The notes beneath the pieces were generated by a model, which was not told the DNA's origin, did no database searches, and saw only the letters and a list, made by a program, of their open reading frames with translations. A stretch of DNA of 50,952 nucleotides from Hyphomicrobiales bacterium (GTDB lineage: Bacteria > Pseudomonadota > Alphaproteobacteria > Rhizobiales > Beijerinckiaceae), in NCBI GenBank assembly GCA_027484655.1, contig JAIXSM010000063.1:1-50952 (forward strand), given 5' to 3'. Of this stretch, positions 9,168 through 17,141 are shown in pieces (position 1 is the stretch's first letter; the number at the start of each line of letters is the position of its first letter). The translations under genes and the position numbers were made by a program.

Positions 9168-10091
9168 ATGAGCCTTCGGCCAGTTGCACTCGCCCTCGTT
9201 GTGATCGGAGCCTTCATTGGCGCCGCGCCGGCGCAATCGCCGCTCATGCTTCCCGGAGCCGTACAGGAAACCTCGCCGTTCACCGGCCCAAGCTCAAGCA
9301 TGCTGACTTTGTCGGCGAGCTTCGGGCAGGACGCGGCCCGGATCACCTCCGGCCTGTCCTGGCGAGTGTTCCGCGCGTCCCCGGGCGAGGACGGGCGCCA
9401 CCAACCCGTCGCGCGCTCCTCTGACGCGGCGCCCGTGTTTGCGTTGCAGCCAGGCGACTACATGGTGCACGTCTCGTTCGGGCTTGTGGGCTCCGTGCGC
9501 CGCATCAGCGTCACTGGCGGAAGCCAGGCTGAGCGGGTGGTGCTGAATGCCGGCGGACTGCGGATCGTCGGGATGCTGGGCGACTCGCGGCTGGCGCCCG
9601 AACGGGTTTCCATCTCGATCTTCGTGCCCGAGGGCAACAATCCGCAGGGCAAGCTCGTCGCCCGCGATGTGCGGGCGGATCAGGTTGTGCGGCTGCCGGA
9701 AGGGCCGTACCACATCATCTCCACCTACATGGACACGATGACCCCCGGCTCGCCTCCATCGCCCACCAACTCGGTAGTGGACGCGGACGTGCGCATCGAG
9801 GCCGGTCGGCTGACGGAAGCCAGCCTGCGCCACCGGGCGGCGCAGATGACGCTGAAGCTCGTCAATGCGCCGGGTGGCGAGGCGCTGGCGAACACGTCCT
9901 TCACGGTGCTCACGCCGGGAGGCGACGTCATTCGCGAAATGATCGGCGCGTTTCCGTCCATCGCCCTCGCAGAAGGCGAGTATGTAGCGATCGCGCGCCG
10001 GGACGGTCGCACATATCAGGGCACATTCCAGGTGCGGTCGGGGCGGGACAGGGACGTGGAGATCCTGGCCCGCGACCCGCCCCGCCAATAG
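9168..10091 (+). CDS. Exported hypothetical protein
   Basis: This encodes 307 aa. I do not recognise the family. Residues 1-22 form a signal peptide ending near A-P-A-Q, so the protein is exported. The rest is predicted beta-rich with several similar stretches in which a regulatory-like beta-sandwich could be repeated (segments around 75-110, 125-160 and 225-300, each with V-R-L-P-E-G or L-A-E-G-E-Y turns). These turns resemble carboxypeptidase-regulatory or PEGA-like beta folds, but I cannot assign one. It lies between purB and a small Lrp/AsnC effector-domain gene, 29 bases before the latter. Confidence 0.75.
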   Translation: MSLRPVALALVVIGAFIGAAPAQSPLMLPGAVQETSPFTGPSSSMLTLSASFGQDAARITSGLSWRVFRASPGEDGRHQPVARSSDAAPVFALQPGDYMVHVSFGLVGSVRRISVTGGSQAERVVLNAGGLRIVGMLGDSRLAPERVSISIFVPEGNNPQGKLVARDVRADQVVRLPEGPYHIISTYMDTMTPGSPPSPTNSVVDADVRIEAGRLTEASLRHRAAQMTLKLVNAPGGEALANTSFTVLTPGGDVIREMIGAFPSIALAEGEYVAIARRDGRTYQGTFQVRSGRDRDVEILARDPPRQ

Positions 10092-10120
10092 ACAGGCGGC
10101 GCCGCCGCCGGAGGAGAGCC

Positions 10121-10357
10121 ATGCAAACGTTCTTCGTCGAGATCAAGTGTGCTCTGGGCAAGACCTACGAGGTGGCGAGCGCGCTTGCGGAAGCCGAGAT
10201 TGCGTCGGAAATCCATTCCATCGCAGGCCACTACGATATTCTGGCCAAGTTCTACGCGCCGCAGGGCGTGGATATCGGCCACTTTGTCGGCGAGAAGGTG
10301 CAGACGATTCCGGGCATCGTCGACACCCGCACGATCATCGCCTTCAAGGCGTTCTGA
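10121..10357 (+). CDS. Stand-alone Lrp/AsnC ligand-binding (RAM) domain protein
   Basis: This encodes 78 aa made only of the alpha/beta RAM domain that binds amino acids in Lrp/AsnC regulators. The usual helix-turn-helix is absent. The pattern V-E-I-K-C-x-L-G-K-x-Y-E-V-A at the start and G-x-Y-D-I-L-A-K-F in the middle is typical of these small 'SraA/DM1-like' proteins. An AGGAGAGCC ribosome site is placed well. Such proteins oligomerise and are thought to sense amino acids or modulate full-length Lrp proteins. The role here is unknown. Confidence 0.85.
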   Translation: MQTFFVEIKCALGKTYEVASALAEAEIASEIHSIAGHYDILAKFYAPQGVDIGHFVGEKVQTIPGIVDTRTIIAFKAF

Positions 10358-10450
10358 GGCCTCCAGCGAACGAAGGCGCGGCCGGTGCGTTTGACCCTGC
10401 GCAAGGCGCCGGAGCGACGCCGCAGGCAGCCTTGCGCTCAGGAGGTCGTC

Positions 10451-10825
10451 ATGGCGCACAGGCGAATGGAATTGGCAGCCGCAGCCTTTCTCGGAATCCT
10501 CGCAAACGGGGCGCCGGCTTGCGCATCCGACGTCGCCAACGGCGAGCGGCTCGCGGTCCGGTGGTGCGCGCCCTGCCATGTGGTCTCGCCCGGACAGACC
10601 CGCGCCCAGGCGGACGCGCCGTCCTTCGCCGCCATCAGCGCCACGCGCCGAATCCCGGAGATAGACGGATTCCTGCGGCAGTCGCATCCGCAAATGCCGG
10701 ACATGTCCCTGACGCGCAACGAGATTTCCGATCTCATCGCCTACATGCAAACCCTCGCCGCACCGCTCGATCCGGCGGCTCCTCCGTCGCGCAAAGATGA
10801 CTACGCCCCGCCCACCCGGGGCTAG
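10451..10825 (+). CDS. Small periplasmic c-type cytochrome
   Basis: This encodes 124 aa. Residues 1-25 form a signal peptide. The single haem motif is C39-A-P-C42-H43, and the distal methionine is M82 or M85 in H-P-Q-M-P-D-M-S-L. The domain is class I monohaem. The start at 10451 is fixed by CAGGAGGTCGTC just upstream; an earlier in-frame ATG (10385) would add an arginine-rich non-signal segment. It follows the RAM-domain gene on the same strand with no clear terminator between them. The partner oxidoreductase is not in the window. Confidence 0.88.
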   Translation: MAHRRMELAAAAFLGILANGAPACASDVANGERLAVRWCAPCHVVSPGQTRAQADAPSFAAISATRRIPEIDGFLRQSHPQMPDMSLTRNEISDLIAYMQTLAAPLDPAAPPSRKDDYAPPTRG

Positions 10826-10830
10826 CCGAT

Positions 10831-10878
10831 CGATTGGTCTAGACAATCGAGATTGAAGGATACTTCGATTGGACCAAT
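10831..10878 (+). promoter_or_regulatory. Candidate LysR/OxyR-type operator before ahpC
   Basis: CGATTG and CAATCG flank seven bases at 10831-10849, and a second palindrome ATTGG-A-CCAAT lies at 10868-10878. ATTG-N7-CAAT is the T-N11-A shape bound by LysR-family activators. OxyR regulating ahpCD is known in many bacteria, so OxyR is the natural candidate. The spacing between the two sites does not fit the full OxyR consensus exactly, so the regulator identity is inference. Confidence 0.45.
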
Positions 10879-10958
10879 GACCCGGGCGTCGCTTATCTCT
10901 CGCTCATGCGCTGCGACCTCCCCGCGGCGCACCACTTTCAAGCAAGCGAGAGACACAC

Positions 10959-11510
10959 ATGCTCGGCATCGGCCACAAGCTCCCCAAGTTCGAAGTCGTT
11001 GGCGTAAAGCCCGGTTTCGAGCGTCATGAAGAGAAGGGCGTGAGCGCGTTCGAGGCGATCACAGACGAGAGCTTCCCCGGCAAGTGGAAGATCATCTTCT
11101 TCTACCCGAAGGATTTCACCTTCGTCTGCCCGACCGAAATCGCCGAGTTCGCGCGCCTTGGGTCCGAGTTCGCGGACCGTGACACGGTTGTGCTCGGCGG
11201 GTCGACCGACAACGAGTTCGTGAAGCTCGCCTGGCGCCGGGACCACAAGGATCTCGCCAAGCTCCCGATCTGGCAGTTCGGCGACACCAAGGGCACGCTC
11301 GTTGACGGTCTGGGCGTGCGCGCCGAGGACGGGACGGCCCACCGCTACACGTTCATCGTCGATCCGCAGAACGTGATCCAGCACGTCTACGCGACCAACC
11401 ACAATGTTGGCCGCAATCCCAAGGACACCCTGCGCGTGCTCGACGCCCTCCAGACCGACGAACTGTGCCCCTGCAACCGCGAAGTCGGCGGCGAAACCCT
11501 GGCTGCGTAA
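10959..11510 (+). CDS. ahpC: Alkyl hydroperoxide reductase subunit C-type peroxiredoxin
   Basis: This encodes 183 aa. The peroxidatic cysteine is C57 in F-T-F-V-C-P-T-E. The C-terminal tail carries C170 and C172 (L-C-P-C-N), the resolving region of the actinobacterial and rhizobial AhpC group that uses AhpD rather than AhpF. It reduces H2O2, organic hydroperoxides and peroxynitrite. The gene is followed after 10 bases by ahpD, confirming the redox pair. A palindromic operator candidate lies at 10831-10878. Confidence 0.93.
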   Translation: MLGIGHKLPKFEVVGVKPGFERHEEKGVSAFEAITDESFPGKWKIIFFYPKDFTFVCPTEIAEFARLGSEFADRDTVVLGGSTDNEFVKLAWRRDHKDLAKLPIWQFGDTKGTLVDGLGVRAEDGTAHRYTFIVDPQNVIQHVYATNHNVGRNPKDTLRVLDALQTDELCPCNREVGGETLAA

Positions 11511-11520
11511 GGAGGTCTCC

Positions 11521-12069
11521 ATGTCCATTGAAGCGCTCAAGGCCCGCATCCCGGATTTCGCCAAGGATGTGCGCCTCAACCTCTCGTCCCTTGTCAATGA
11601 CGAGGGGCTGCAGGGCGAAACCAAGTGGGGGCTGATCCTCGCCTGCGGCATCGCGACCCGCAACGCGGAAGTCGCCAACGCGATTGACGCGGAGGCGTCC
11701 GCCCATCTCTCCGCGCAGGCGCGCGAGGCCGCCCGCTCCGCCGCCAGCATCATGGCGATGAACAACGTCTACTATCGCTTCGTGCACCTTGCCTCGAACA
11801 AGGAGTACGGGAAAATGCCCGCCAAGCTGCGTATGACCGTCATCGGCAACCCCGGCGTGTCGAAGACCGACTTCGAGCTCTGGTCGCTGGCGGTGTCGGC
11901 CATCAACGGCTGCGGCATGTGCATCGACGCCCATGAGCAGGTGCTGCGTCAGCACGGCGTGGACAGCGCGGCGATCCAGACCGCCGTGCGGTTCGCATCG
12001 ATCATCACGTCGGCGGCGGTCGCGATCGAAGCCGGTGATCTGGGCGGCACACTCGCCGACGCGGCCTGA
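11521..12069 (+). CDS. ahpD: Alkyl hydroperoxidase AhpD (carboxymuconolactone decarboxylase family)
   Basis: This encodes 182 aa. The AhpD active site is complete: E119, C131-x-x-C134 (CGMC) and H138, the set seen in the Mycobacterium protein. It recycles oxidised AhpC using electrons from lipoylated dehydrogenase subunits. The start at 11521 follows TAAGGAGGTCTCC, a strong ribosome site overlapping the ahpC stop, so the two are translationally close. A strong terminator ends the operon at 12092. Confidence 0.94.
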   Translation: MSIEALKARIPDFAKDVRLNLSSLVNDEGLQGETKWGLILACGIATRNAEVANAIDAEASAHLSAQAREAARSAASIMAMNNVYYRFVHLASNKEYGKMPAKLRMTVIGNPGVSKTDFELWSLAVSAINGCGMCIDAHEQVLRQHGVDSAAIQTAVRFASIITSAAVAIEAGDLGGTLADAA

Positions 12070-12091
12070 CGGGCGCCTGAGAATACAAGGA

Positions 12092-12120
12092 AGGCGGCTC
12101 TCGAGGGGGCCGCCTTTTTT
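12092..12120 (+). terminator. Intrinsic terminator of ahpCD
   Basis: AGGCGGC and GCCGCCT form the stem, followed by six T's. The T-tract abuts the stop codon of the convergent pilin gene. Confidence 0.92.
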
Positions 12121-12287
12121 CATCTCATAGCGTTGCCGACCTGCGTCTGGATCCTTCCCCACATGCCGCTCGTGCCGCCGCCGAGGGCCGAAATCCCGCC
12201 GACAATCGCGAGCGTCAACAGGGCGGCGATGAGGCCATACTCGATTGCGGTCGCACCCTCGTCGTCGCCGAGGAAGCGAAGCATCAT
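12120..12287 (-). CDS. Flp/Fap-type pilin component
   Basis: This encodes 55 aa from 12287. The core G-A-T-A-I-E-Y-G-L-I-A-A-L-L is the Flp prepilin motif: the small N-terminal leader is cut by the TadV-type peptidase before the hydrophobic helix, and the Glu/Tyr pair aids assembly into Tad fimbriae. The start is uncertain. ATG at 12287 gives M-M-L-R-F-L; an ATG at 12311 would give 63 aa but lies inside the terminator hairpin of the upstream gene, and neither has a good ribosome site. No tad/cpa assembly genes are present here, so it is an orphan copy. Confidence 0.8.
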   Translation of the reverse strand: MMLRFLGDDEGATAIEYGLIAALLTLAIVGGISALGGGTSGMWGRIQTQVGNAMR

Positions 12288-12297
12288 TCGGCGGGAT

Positions 12298-12330
12298 AAA
12301 AAAGCGGCCATGGATGAACCATGGCCGCTT
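12298..12330 (-). terminator. Terminator of the TPP-enzyme gene (minus strand)
   Basis: AAGCGGCCATGG and its complement form a perfect 12-bp stem around five bases (12302-12330). On the minus strand it runs into six U's. It lies between the TPP enzyme and the Flp pilin, both on the minus strand. Confidence 0.88.
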
Positions 12331-12360
12331 CTTCTTAAGCTAAAGTTATAAGTCGCCTTA

Positions 12361-14130
12361 TCAGGCGTAGCCTGGCACGACCCGAACATCGACGACGGCG
12401 ACGCCGCCAGCCTCGACCTCGGCGATCGCCTTGGCGAACGCTTCCGGCAGTTCACCGATGGAGTGAACCGGGCCGATGCCCATGGCGCCCTGCCCGCGCG
12501 CGATGGACGCAATGTCCACGTCGGGCTCGATCATCTTCTGACCGATCCACTTGTTCTCGACGGGACGATTGCGGGCGATGGCCACGCGCTCCTGATGCAA
12601 CTCATCGTTGAAGAACGAGGAGTTGTTGGAGACAACGAGCAGCAGCGGCAGCTTGTAGCGCACCGCCGTCCACACCGCCGTGCAACCCATCAGGAAGTCG
12701 CCGTCGCCGACAATGCCCACCGCCATGCGCTTGTCGTTGCGCAGCGCCAGCGCGCCGCCCACCGAAATGCCCGGGCCGGCCGCGAGACCGCCGCCGCCGG
12801 CGCCGCCGGTGTAGTCGAGCGGATGGCGGATCGGCCACCAGTCCTCATGCCACGCGATGGTGGTGGACATCAGGCAAACATCGCGGTCGCCCAGCGCCTT
12901 GTTGAGCGAGAGCGCAAGATCGCGCACCAGCGGCCGCTCGCTGTCGGCGCGCAGTTCGAGCTTCGGGCGCTCGCGCATTACCTTCGGCGCAGGCGCGGCC
13001 AGGTCCGCGAGCGCGCCTGCGAGCTGGGAGACAACCACGTCGGTGTCCGCCGAGACGAAGTAGTCGACCGGCGGCAGGCCCTGATGGTCCATGCTCCAGC
13101 CATTGTGGACGCGATGGTCGAGGGAGACGTGGACGATCTTCGCGGCGGGGATTTCGCCGTTGAGGTTGGTCTTGAACAGGCCGGCGAGGTCGACAACGTC
13201 GAAGGCCAGGATGAGATCGGCGTTGCGCAGCGCGTCGCCGGCTTCCTTCACCGGCGCCATGCCCGGGCAGACAATATGCAGGGGGTGATCCGTCGGGAAG
13301 CTGCCGCCGACCTTGAGATCCGAAAACACGCCGGCGCCCAGCTTTTCAGCCAGCGTCACGCGCTCGGCCCAGCCCTTTTCGGAACGGGAGAAACGGCCAT
13401 ACACGATGACCGGGTTCTTAGCGCCCCGCGCGAGCCGGGCGATTTCGTCCACCTGCTGGGGCGTCGCGCCCACGCTGACGGCAGGGGTGAAGCGGTTCAC
13501 GTCGAACGCCGGCATGTCCTTGGCCAGCGCGTCTTCCTGCAGGCCAACGTCGAGGTTGACGTAAACGGGGCCCTTCGGCGTCGTCTCGGCGTGCCACTTG
13601 GCGCGGGCCAGAGCCTCGCGGGAGGCGGCAGGCGACATCGGCATGTCGTCATACTTGACGTAGTTGCGGATGAGGGCGCCCTGGTCGCGCGACGTGTGGA
13701 TCCAGTCAATCCACGGGCGGCGCTTGGCGGCGTCGATGGGGCCGCCGGCGCCCATGATGACCATGGGCATGCGGTCGCACCAGGCGTTGAATATCGCCAT
13801 GGTCGCGTGCATCAGACCCACGTTGGAGTGGACAGCGCAGGCCATGGGCTTGTCGGTCACCTTCGCGTAGCCCTGCGCGATGTGGATCGCGTGCTCTTCG
13901 TGGAGGCACAGCAGCATCTCGGGGTTCTTGTTGCCGAGATAGTTCACGATGGAATCGTGAAGGCCGCGGTAGCTCGCGCCGGGATTGAGCGCGATATAAG
14001 TGAGATCGAGATCCCGAAGCGTCTCGGCGATCACGTCGCTGCCAAATCCGGCCTTGGTGGCGAGGGGGCCCTTCGGCTCCTCCCGGCTCAGATCGTTGCG
14101 GGTGTCGCGAACGTTGTCATCGGCGGCCAA
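12361..14130 (-). CDS. Thiamine pyrophosphate-dependent enzyme, acetolactate-synthase-like
   Basis: This encodes 589 aa from a TTG start. It has the three-domain layout of the ALS/benzoylformate decarboxylase superfamily. An N-terminal PYR domain carries the activating glutamate in H-E-E-H-A near residue 85. A central transhydrogenase-like domain follows. The C-terminal PP domain holds G-D-G-D-F with a downstream N-N, the TPP/Mg motif. It probably decarboxylates or ligates a 2-oxo acid; the substrate is unknown and it is not a housekeeping ilvB. The start at 14130 is preferred because GGGAGGGG sits just before it; an ATG at 14172 in the same frame lacks a ribosome site. Confidence 0.85.
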   Translation of the reverse strand: MAADDNVRDTRNDLSREEPKGPLATKAGFGSDVIAETLRDLDLTYIALNPGASYRGLHDSIVNYLGNKNPEMLLCLHEEHAIHIAQGYAKVTDKPMACAVHSNVGLMHATMAIFNAWCDRMPMVIMGAGGPIDAAKRRPWIDWIHTSRDQGALIRNYVKYDDMPMSPAASREALARAKWHAETTPKGPVYVNLDVGLQEDALAKDMPAFDVNRFTPAVSVGATPQQVDEIARLARGAKNPVIVYGRFSRSEKGWAERVTLAEKLGAGVFSDLKVGGSFPTDHPLHIVCPGMAPVKEAGDALRNADLILAFDVVDLAGLFKTNLNGEIPAAKIVHVSLDHRVHNGWSMDHQGLPPVDYFVSADTDVVVSQLAGALADLAAPAPKVMRERPKLELRADSERPLVRDLALSLNKALGDRDVCLMSTTIAWHEDWWPIRHPLDYTGGAGGGGLAAGPGISVGGALALRNDKRMAVGIVGDGDFLMGCTAVWTAVRYKLPLLLVVSNNSSFFNDELHQERVAIARNRPVENKWIGQKMIEPDVDIASIARGQGAMGIGPVHSIGELPEAFAKAIAEVEAGGVAVVDVRVVPGYA

Positions 14131-14229
14131 GCGCCCCTCCCTGCATTGTGGTTTGCCTGAGGGGCATAACATTTCACGTTGGCCCCGCCAATGGCGGGCG
14201 AGGGATGGTCAGGCGCCAGCCTGCGATTT

Positions 14230-14883
14230 TCAATTCGGCCTGTCCCGCGGATGCACCCAGTCGGCAGGCGGGGCATACTCATGGGGACGGACGATCAGTC
14301 CGCCGGGCGTATGGATCATGTGGTCCATGACTGACCTCTCCACATGCTCCCTCGTCAGCGTGAGTGAAGAAGACGAGAGGTCCAGCAGGTGCTTCGAGTG
14401 AGTACGACCGGGCGGACAGACAGTCGTCAGTCGCTTTGCGGGGAAACGGCGCGCGAAGAGTTTCGCGGTCGCAGCCTGATCGGAATCGTTGGTCACCAGA
14501 AACGCATGGTCGAAGACATCCATGTGGGCGTCATCGATCAAAGCCAGCGCGACGTTGATATCCGTCTCCTTCTCCGTCGGCTTTTTCCATGCATTTCCGC
14601 AAGCTCGGCAATCCATGTTCTCCCGAACATAGTGGCCAAACACGACAGTGACCCCGAAATGCTGCTGCGCCTTGATGTACCGCTCATGCCGGACGCGCTT
14701 GCCAAAGTCATTGGGGTAAAAGGCTGTGCAGAAGACGACCTTCTCAAGCGCCTGCGAACGCGCGTGAATGACCCCTTGGGCGAGCGCCCACAGGCTGTTC
14801 CACTTCAGGTAGACAGCGGACAAGTCGTTGATAGCATGGTATAAATTGAATCCATCTATATAAAAGGCCACACGTTCTGGCAC
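14230..14883 (-). CDS. NYN domain (PIN-like) protein with a CxxC insert
   Basis: This encodes 217 aa. The NYN/LabA-type metal nuclease core is readable: D10-G-F-N after a beta strand, T-D-I-N with D108, and T-N-D-S-D with D133 and D135. These acidic residues bind Mg2+ in PIN-like RNases. Between them C92-x-x-C95 sits in a short insert that could hold a zinc with other ligands. Families of this kind act on RNA or in DNA/RNA defence, but the target is unknown. The AT-rich upstream stretch contains TATATA-like sequence suitable for a promoter. The TPP-enzyme gene follows 99 bases downstream. Confidence 0.88.
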   Translation of the reverse strand: MPERVAFYIDGFNLYHAINDLSAVYLKWNSLWALAQGVIHARSQALEKVVFCTAFYPNDFGKRVRHERYIKAQQHFGVTVVFGHYVRENMDCRACGNAWKKPTEKETDINVALALIDDAHMDVFDHAFLVTNDSDQAATAKLFARRFPAKRLTTVCPPGRTHSKHLLDLSSSSLTLTREHVERSVMDHMIHTPGGLIVRPHEYAPPADWVHPRDRPN

Positions 14884-14924
14884 GAGGATCCCCCTTGACG
14901 GTTTGGGGTCGAGTATTTACTTTG

Positions 14925-14990
14925 AAAATATCAACGCCAGTCCGGTGCGCCGGACGGCCCCCCCAAGCTCCGGCTTGGGGTTTTCTTTTT
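14925..14990 (+). ncRNA. Candidate small RNA ending in an intrinsic terminator
   Basis: On the plus strand a small hairpin TCCGG/CCGGA (about 14941-14954) is followed by a C-rich stretch and a strong terminator stem CCCCAAGC/GCTTGGGG with a T-rich tail (14961-14990). No plus-strand gene precedes it for kilobases. A TTGACG-like -35 lies at 14895-14900 with a weak -10 near 14917. A short transcript of about 55-65 nt is therefore plausible. I cannot assign it to a known family. Confidence 0.45.
14961..14990 (+). terminator. Orphan intrinsic terminator
   Basis: A perfect eight-pair GC-rich stem with a four-base loop is followed by TTTTCTTTTT. Its orientation is plus, while both neighbouring genes are minus. 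Confidence 0.8.
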
Positions 14991-15102
14991 CAAGCCCTTT
15001 TTTAGCGGAAAAGTCTTCCGGAAACTGTCCGTGCTCGCCGGGCTGATCGCATAAAGCGCCACACGACATGCTGAGGCCATGCGGGCCGCTCTCGCTGCTG
15101 CC

Positions 15103-15426
15103 CTAGAAATCGAACTTCATGTCCAGGGTGAAGCGCTCGCGGCCCGGATTCAGAAACAGATTTGAATTGCCTGGCGCCGCGCCCACCCACACGCCGGCGC
15201 CGGGCCGGTGTCGGATGGCGTCCTCAAAACCGGGCACGGGGATCGGCACGGGGCTTCCGCGCGGATCATGACGCTCGCGTCGTGTTGGCTCGAACTCGGG
15301 CGCGACGTAGGGGCCAATCTGCTGTTCGTCGCACGTAACGCACTCTGGCCGCCCCTCCTGCGCCGTCGCGGGCGCGGCGGCGAGGCTGCCAAACACAGCG
15401 AGCATCAGAAGGAGCGGACGGGCCAT
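15103..15426 (-). CDS. Small exported hypothetical protein
   Basis: This encodes 107 aa. Residues 1-22 are a signal peptide (R-P-L-L-L-M-L-A-V-F core, cleavage after A-T-A-Q). The mature part is short, Pro/Arg-rich, and has one C-V-T-C pair near its N-terminus, then a W-V-G-A-A segment and an ending F-D-F. I do not recognise a family. It is divergent from the UbiD-family gene, whose start is 141 bases away, and the ribosome site (GGATC) is weak, so expression is less certain. Confidence 0.6.
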   Translation of the reverse strand: MARPLLLMLAVFGSLAAAPATAQEGRPECVTCDEQQIGPYVAPEFEPTRRERHDPRGSPVPIPVPGFEDAIRHRPGAGVWVGAAPGNSNLFLNPGRERFTLDMKFDF

Positions 15427-15567
15427 CGTTGATCCGGAGAGAACCTGCCCCGACGGGATGCGGGGCTATGGCGGCGAAATCATGGCGCGGCCCCAGGCCC
15501 GCAGGTTGGCGACAGGCGCGGAATTGCGATATTCGGTGCACTGAAAACAAATACGCGGGGAGGTTGC

Positions 15568-17109
15568 ATGAGCATCGTACAGAAGGCCGGAGCGTCAATC
15601 GACCTCGACCGGTATCGCCTTCGCAGGTTTGTGGAGGAGGCCACGCAGGCGGGCCAGGTGCGAATCGTGGACGAGCCGACCGACCTCGCCGATGTCGCAG
15701 CGGCCTTCGAGGGCGAAGAGCGCGCGGTCCTGTTCCGCAAGGCGGGGCCTGAAGGCGCGGAGCTGGTGGGCAACGTCAACGGCGCGCGGGCGCGCCTGGC
15801 GCTCGCCTTCGGCTGCAAGCCGGAAGGCTTGACCCATGAGATCATGCGCCGCCTCGGCAACAAGCCGCAAACAATCGAGCTGACCCGCGCCGAAGCGCCC
15901 GTTCAACAGGTCGTGCTCACGGGCGAAGACGCGGACCTCACTACTCTCCCCGTGCATCTGCAGCACGCGCTGGATGGCGCGCCCTACATCTCGTCCACCA
16001 TCGACATCGTGCGCGATCCCGCCACCGGCATGACCAACGTGGGCATCCGCCGGCTCATGCTGCGCGGCCGCCGGGAAGCGGGCGTCGATCTGCTCGCGCC
16101 CAGCGACCTGAAGGTGATCTACGAACTGAGCGCACGGCGCGGCGAGAAGCTGCCCGTGGCCTTCGTGCTTGGCGCACACCCGGTGGACCACGTCGCCGCT
16201 GTCATGCGCATCCCCATCGACGAGGTGGGCATCATGGCGAGCCTGCGCGACGGGCCCATGCCGGTGGTGAAGTGCGTCACCAACGACCTGATGGTCCCCG
16301 CCGACGCGGAAATGATCCTTGAGGGCTACTTCGACGAGCGCGGCCACGTGGAGCCGGAAGGCCCCTATGGCGAGTTCCTCGGCTATTACGGCGAACTCAA
16401 GCGCAATCCGGTGTTCCACCTCACCGCGATTACAAAGCGCGACGACGCGCTGTTCCAGACGTCCACCATCGGCGGACGCACCATGGCGTTCACCGACACC
16501 GCCCAGCTCAACGCCGCCCGCGCCGAGGTGACCATCTGGCGCGCGCTGCAGACCGCCATCCGCGAGCCCGTGGACGTGAACGTGCTCACCGCCTCCGGCG
16601 GCAGCCTGCACGTGCGCGTCGCCATGCGCCAGCGCGCGCCCGGCGAGGCGCGCAACGCCATCGCCGCCGTGTTTGGCTCCGTCGCCAACTCCAAGCATGT
16701 GTGGGTGGTCGATCCCGACATCGACATCCGCGACGACGGCCAGATGGACTGGGCCATGGCCACCCGCTTCCAGGCGGACCGTGACCTTGTAGTGGCGAAC
16801 GGCTTCCGCGCCGTGCCGCTGGATCCTTCACTCGGAGGAGCGCGCACAGGCGCCAAAGCGGGATTCGACTGCACCCTGCCCTTCGCCCAGGCCATGGCCG
16901 GTGGCCCGATCATCCCGGCGCCCCCAACTTACGCGGGAAAACGCTTTCCCACGGTCGAGGACGCGCTTGCAGATGGACCAAAGCACTTTCAGGATCTGAT
17001 GGCGGCCATCGGCAGCCGCGACGGTCGCGAGATTGTCGTGACGCTTGAGGACTTGCGGCGCCGGGGCAAGGTTGGCCGCGACAGCGAGGGACGCTGGAGC
17101 GCGATCTGA
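15568..17109 (+). CDS. UbiD-family decarboxylase
   Basis: This encodes 513 aa, the usual length. UbiD-family enzymes reversibly decarboxylate aromatic or alpha,beta-unsaturated acids using prenylated FMN made by UbiX. The conserved E-P-E-G-P-Y-G-E-F segment near residue 262 holds one of the catalytic acids, and the surrounding split-barrel pattern fits. The ribosome site GGGGAGG precedes the ATG. No ubiX homologue lies nearby. True ubiquinone-pathway ubiD is usually slightly shorter and elsewhere, so this copy may serve a catabolic aromatic or unsaturated acid. Substrate unknown. Confidence 0.9.
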   Translation: MSIVQKAGASIDLDRYRLRRFVEEATQAGQVRIVDEPTDLADVAAAFEGEERAVLFRKAGPEGAELVGNVNGARARLALAFGCKPEGLTHEIMRRLGNKPQTIELTRAEAPVQQVVLTGEDADLTTLPVHLQHALDGAPYISSTIDIVRDPATGMTNVGIRRLMLRGRREAGVDLLAPSDLKVIYELSARRGEKLPVAFVLGAHPVDHVAAVMRIPIDEVGIMASLRDGPMPVVKCVTNDLMVPADAEMILEGYFDERGHVEPEGPYGEFLGYYGELKRNPVFHLTAITKRDDALFQTSTIGGRTMAFTDTAQLNAARAEVTIWRALQTAIREPVDVNVLTASGGSLHVRVAMRQRAPGEARNAIAAVFGSVANSKHVWVVDPDIDIRDDGQMDWAMATRFQADRDLVVANGFRAVPLDPSLGGARTGAKAGFDCTLPFAQAMAGGPIIPAPPTYAGKRFPTVEDALADGPKHFQDLMAAIGSRDGREIVVTLEDLRRRGKVGRDSEGRWSAI

Positions 17110-17141
17110 GGCCCCTCGCGGCGCGCGCAGCGAGGTGACCC

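Noticed and set aside
12463-14160. A 565-codon plus-strand frame across the TPP-enzyme gene
   Set aside because: It is a shadow of the well-supported minus-strand TPP enzyme.
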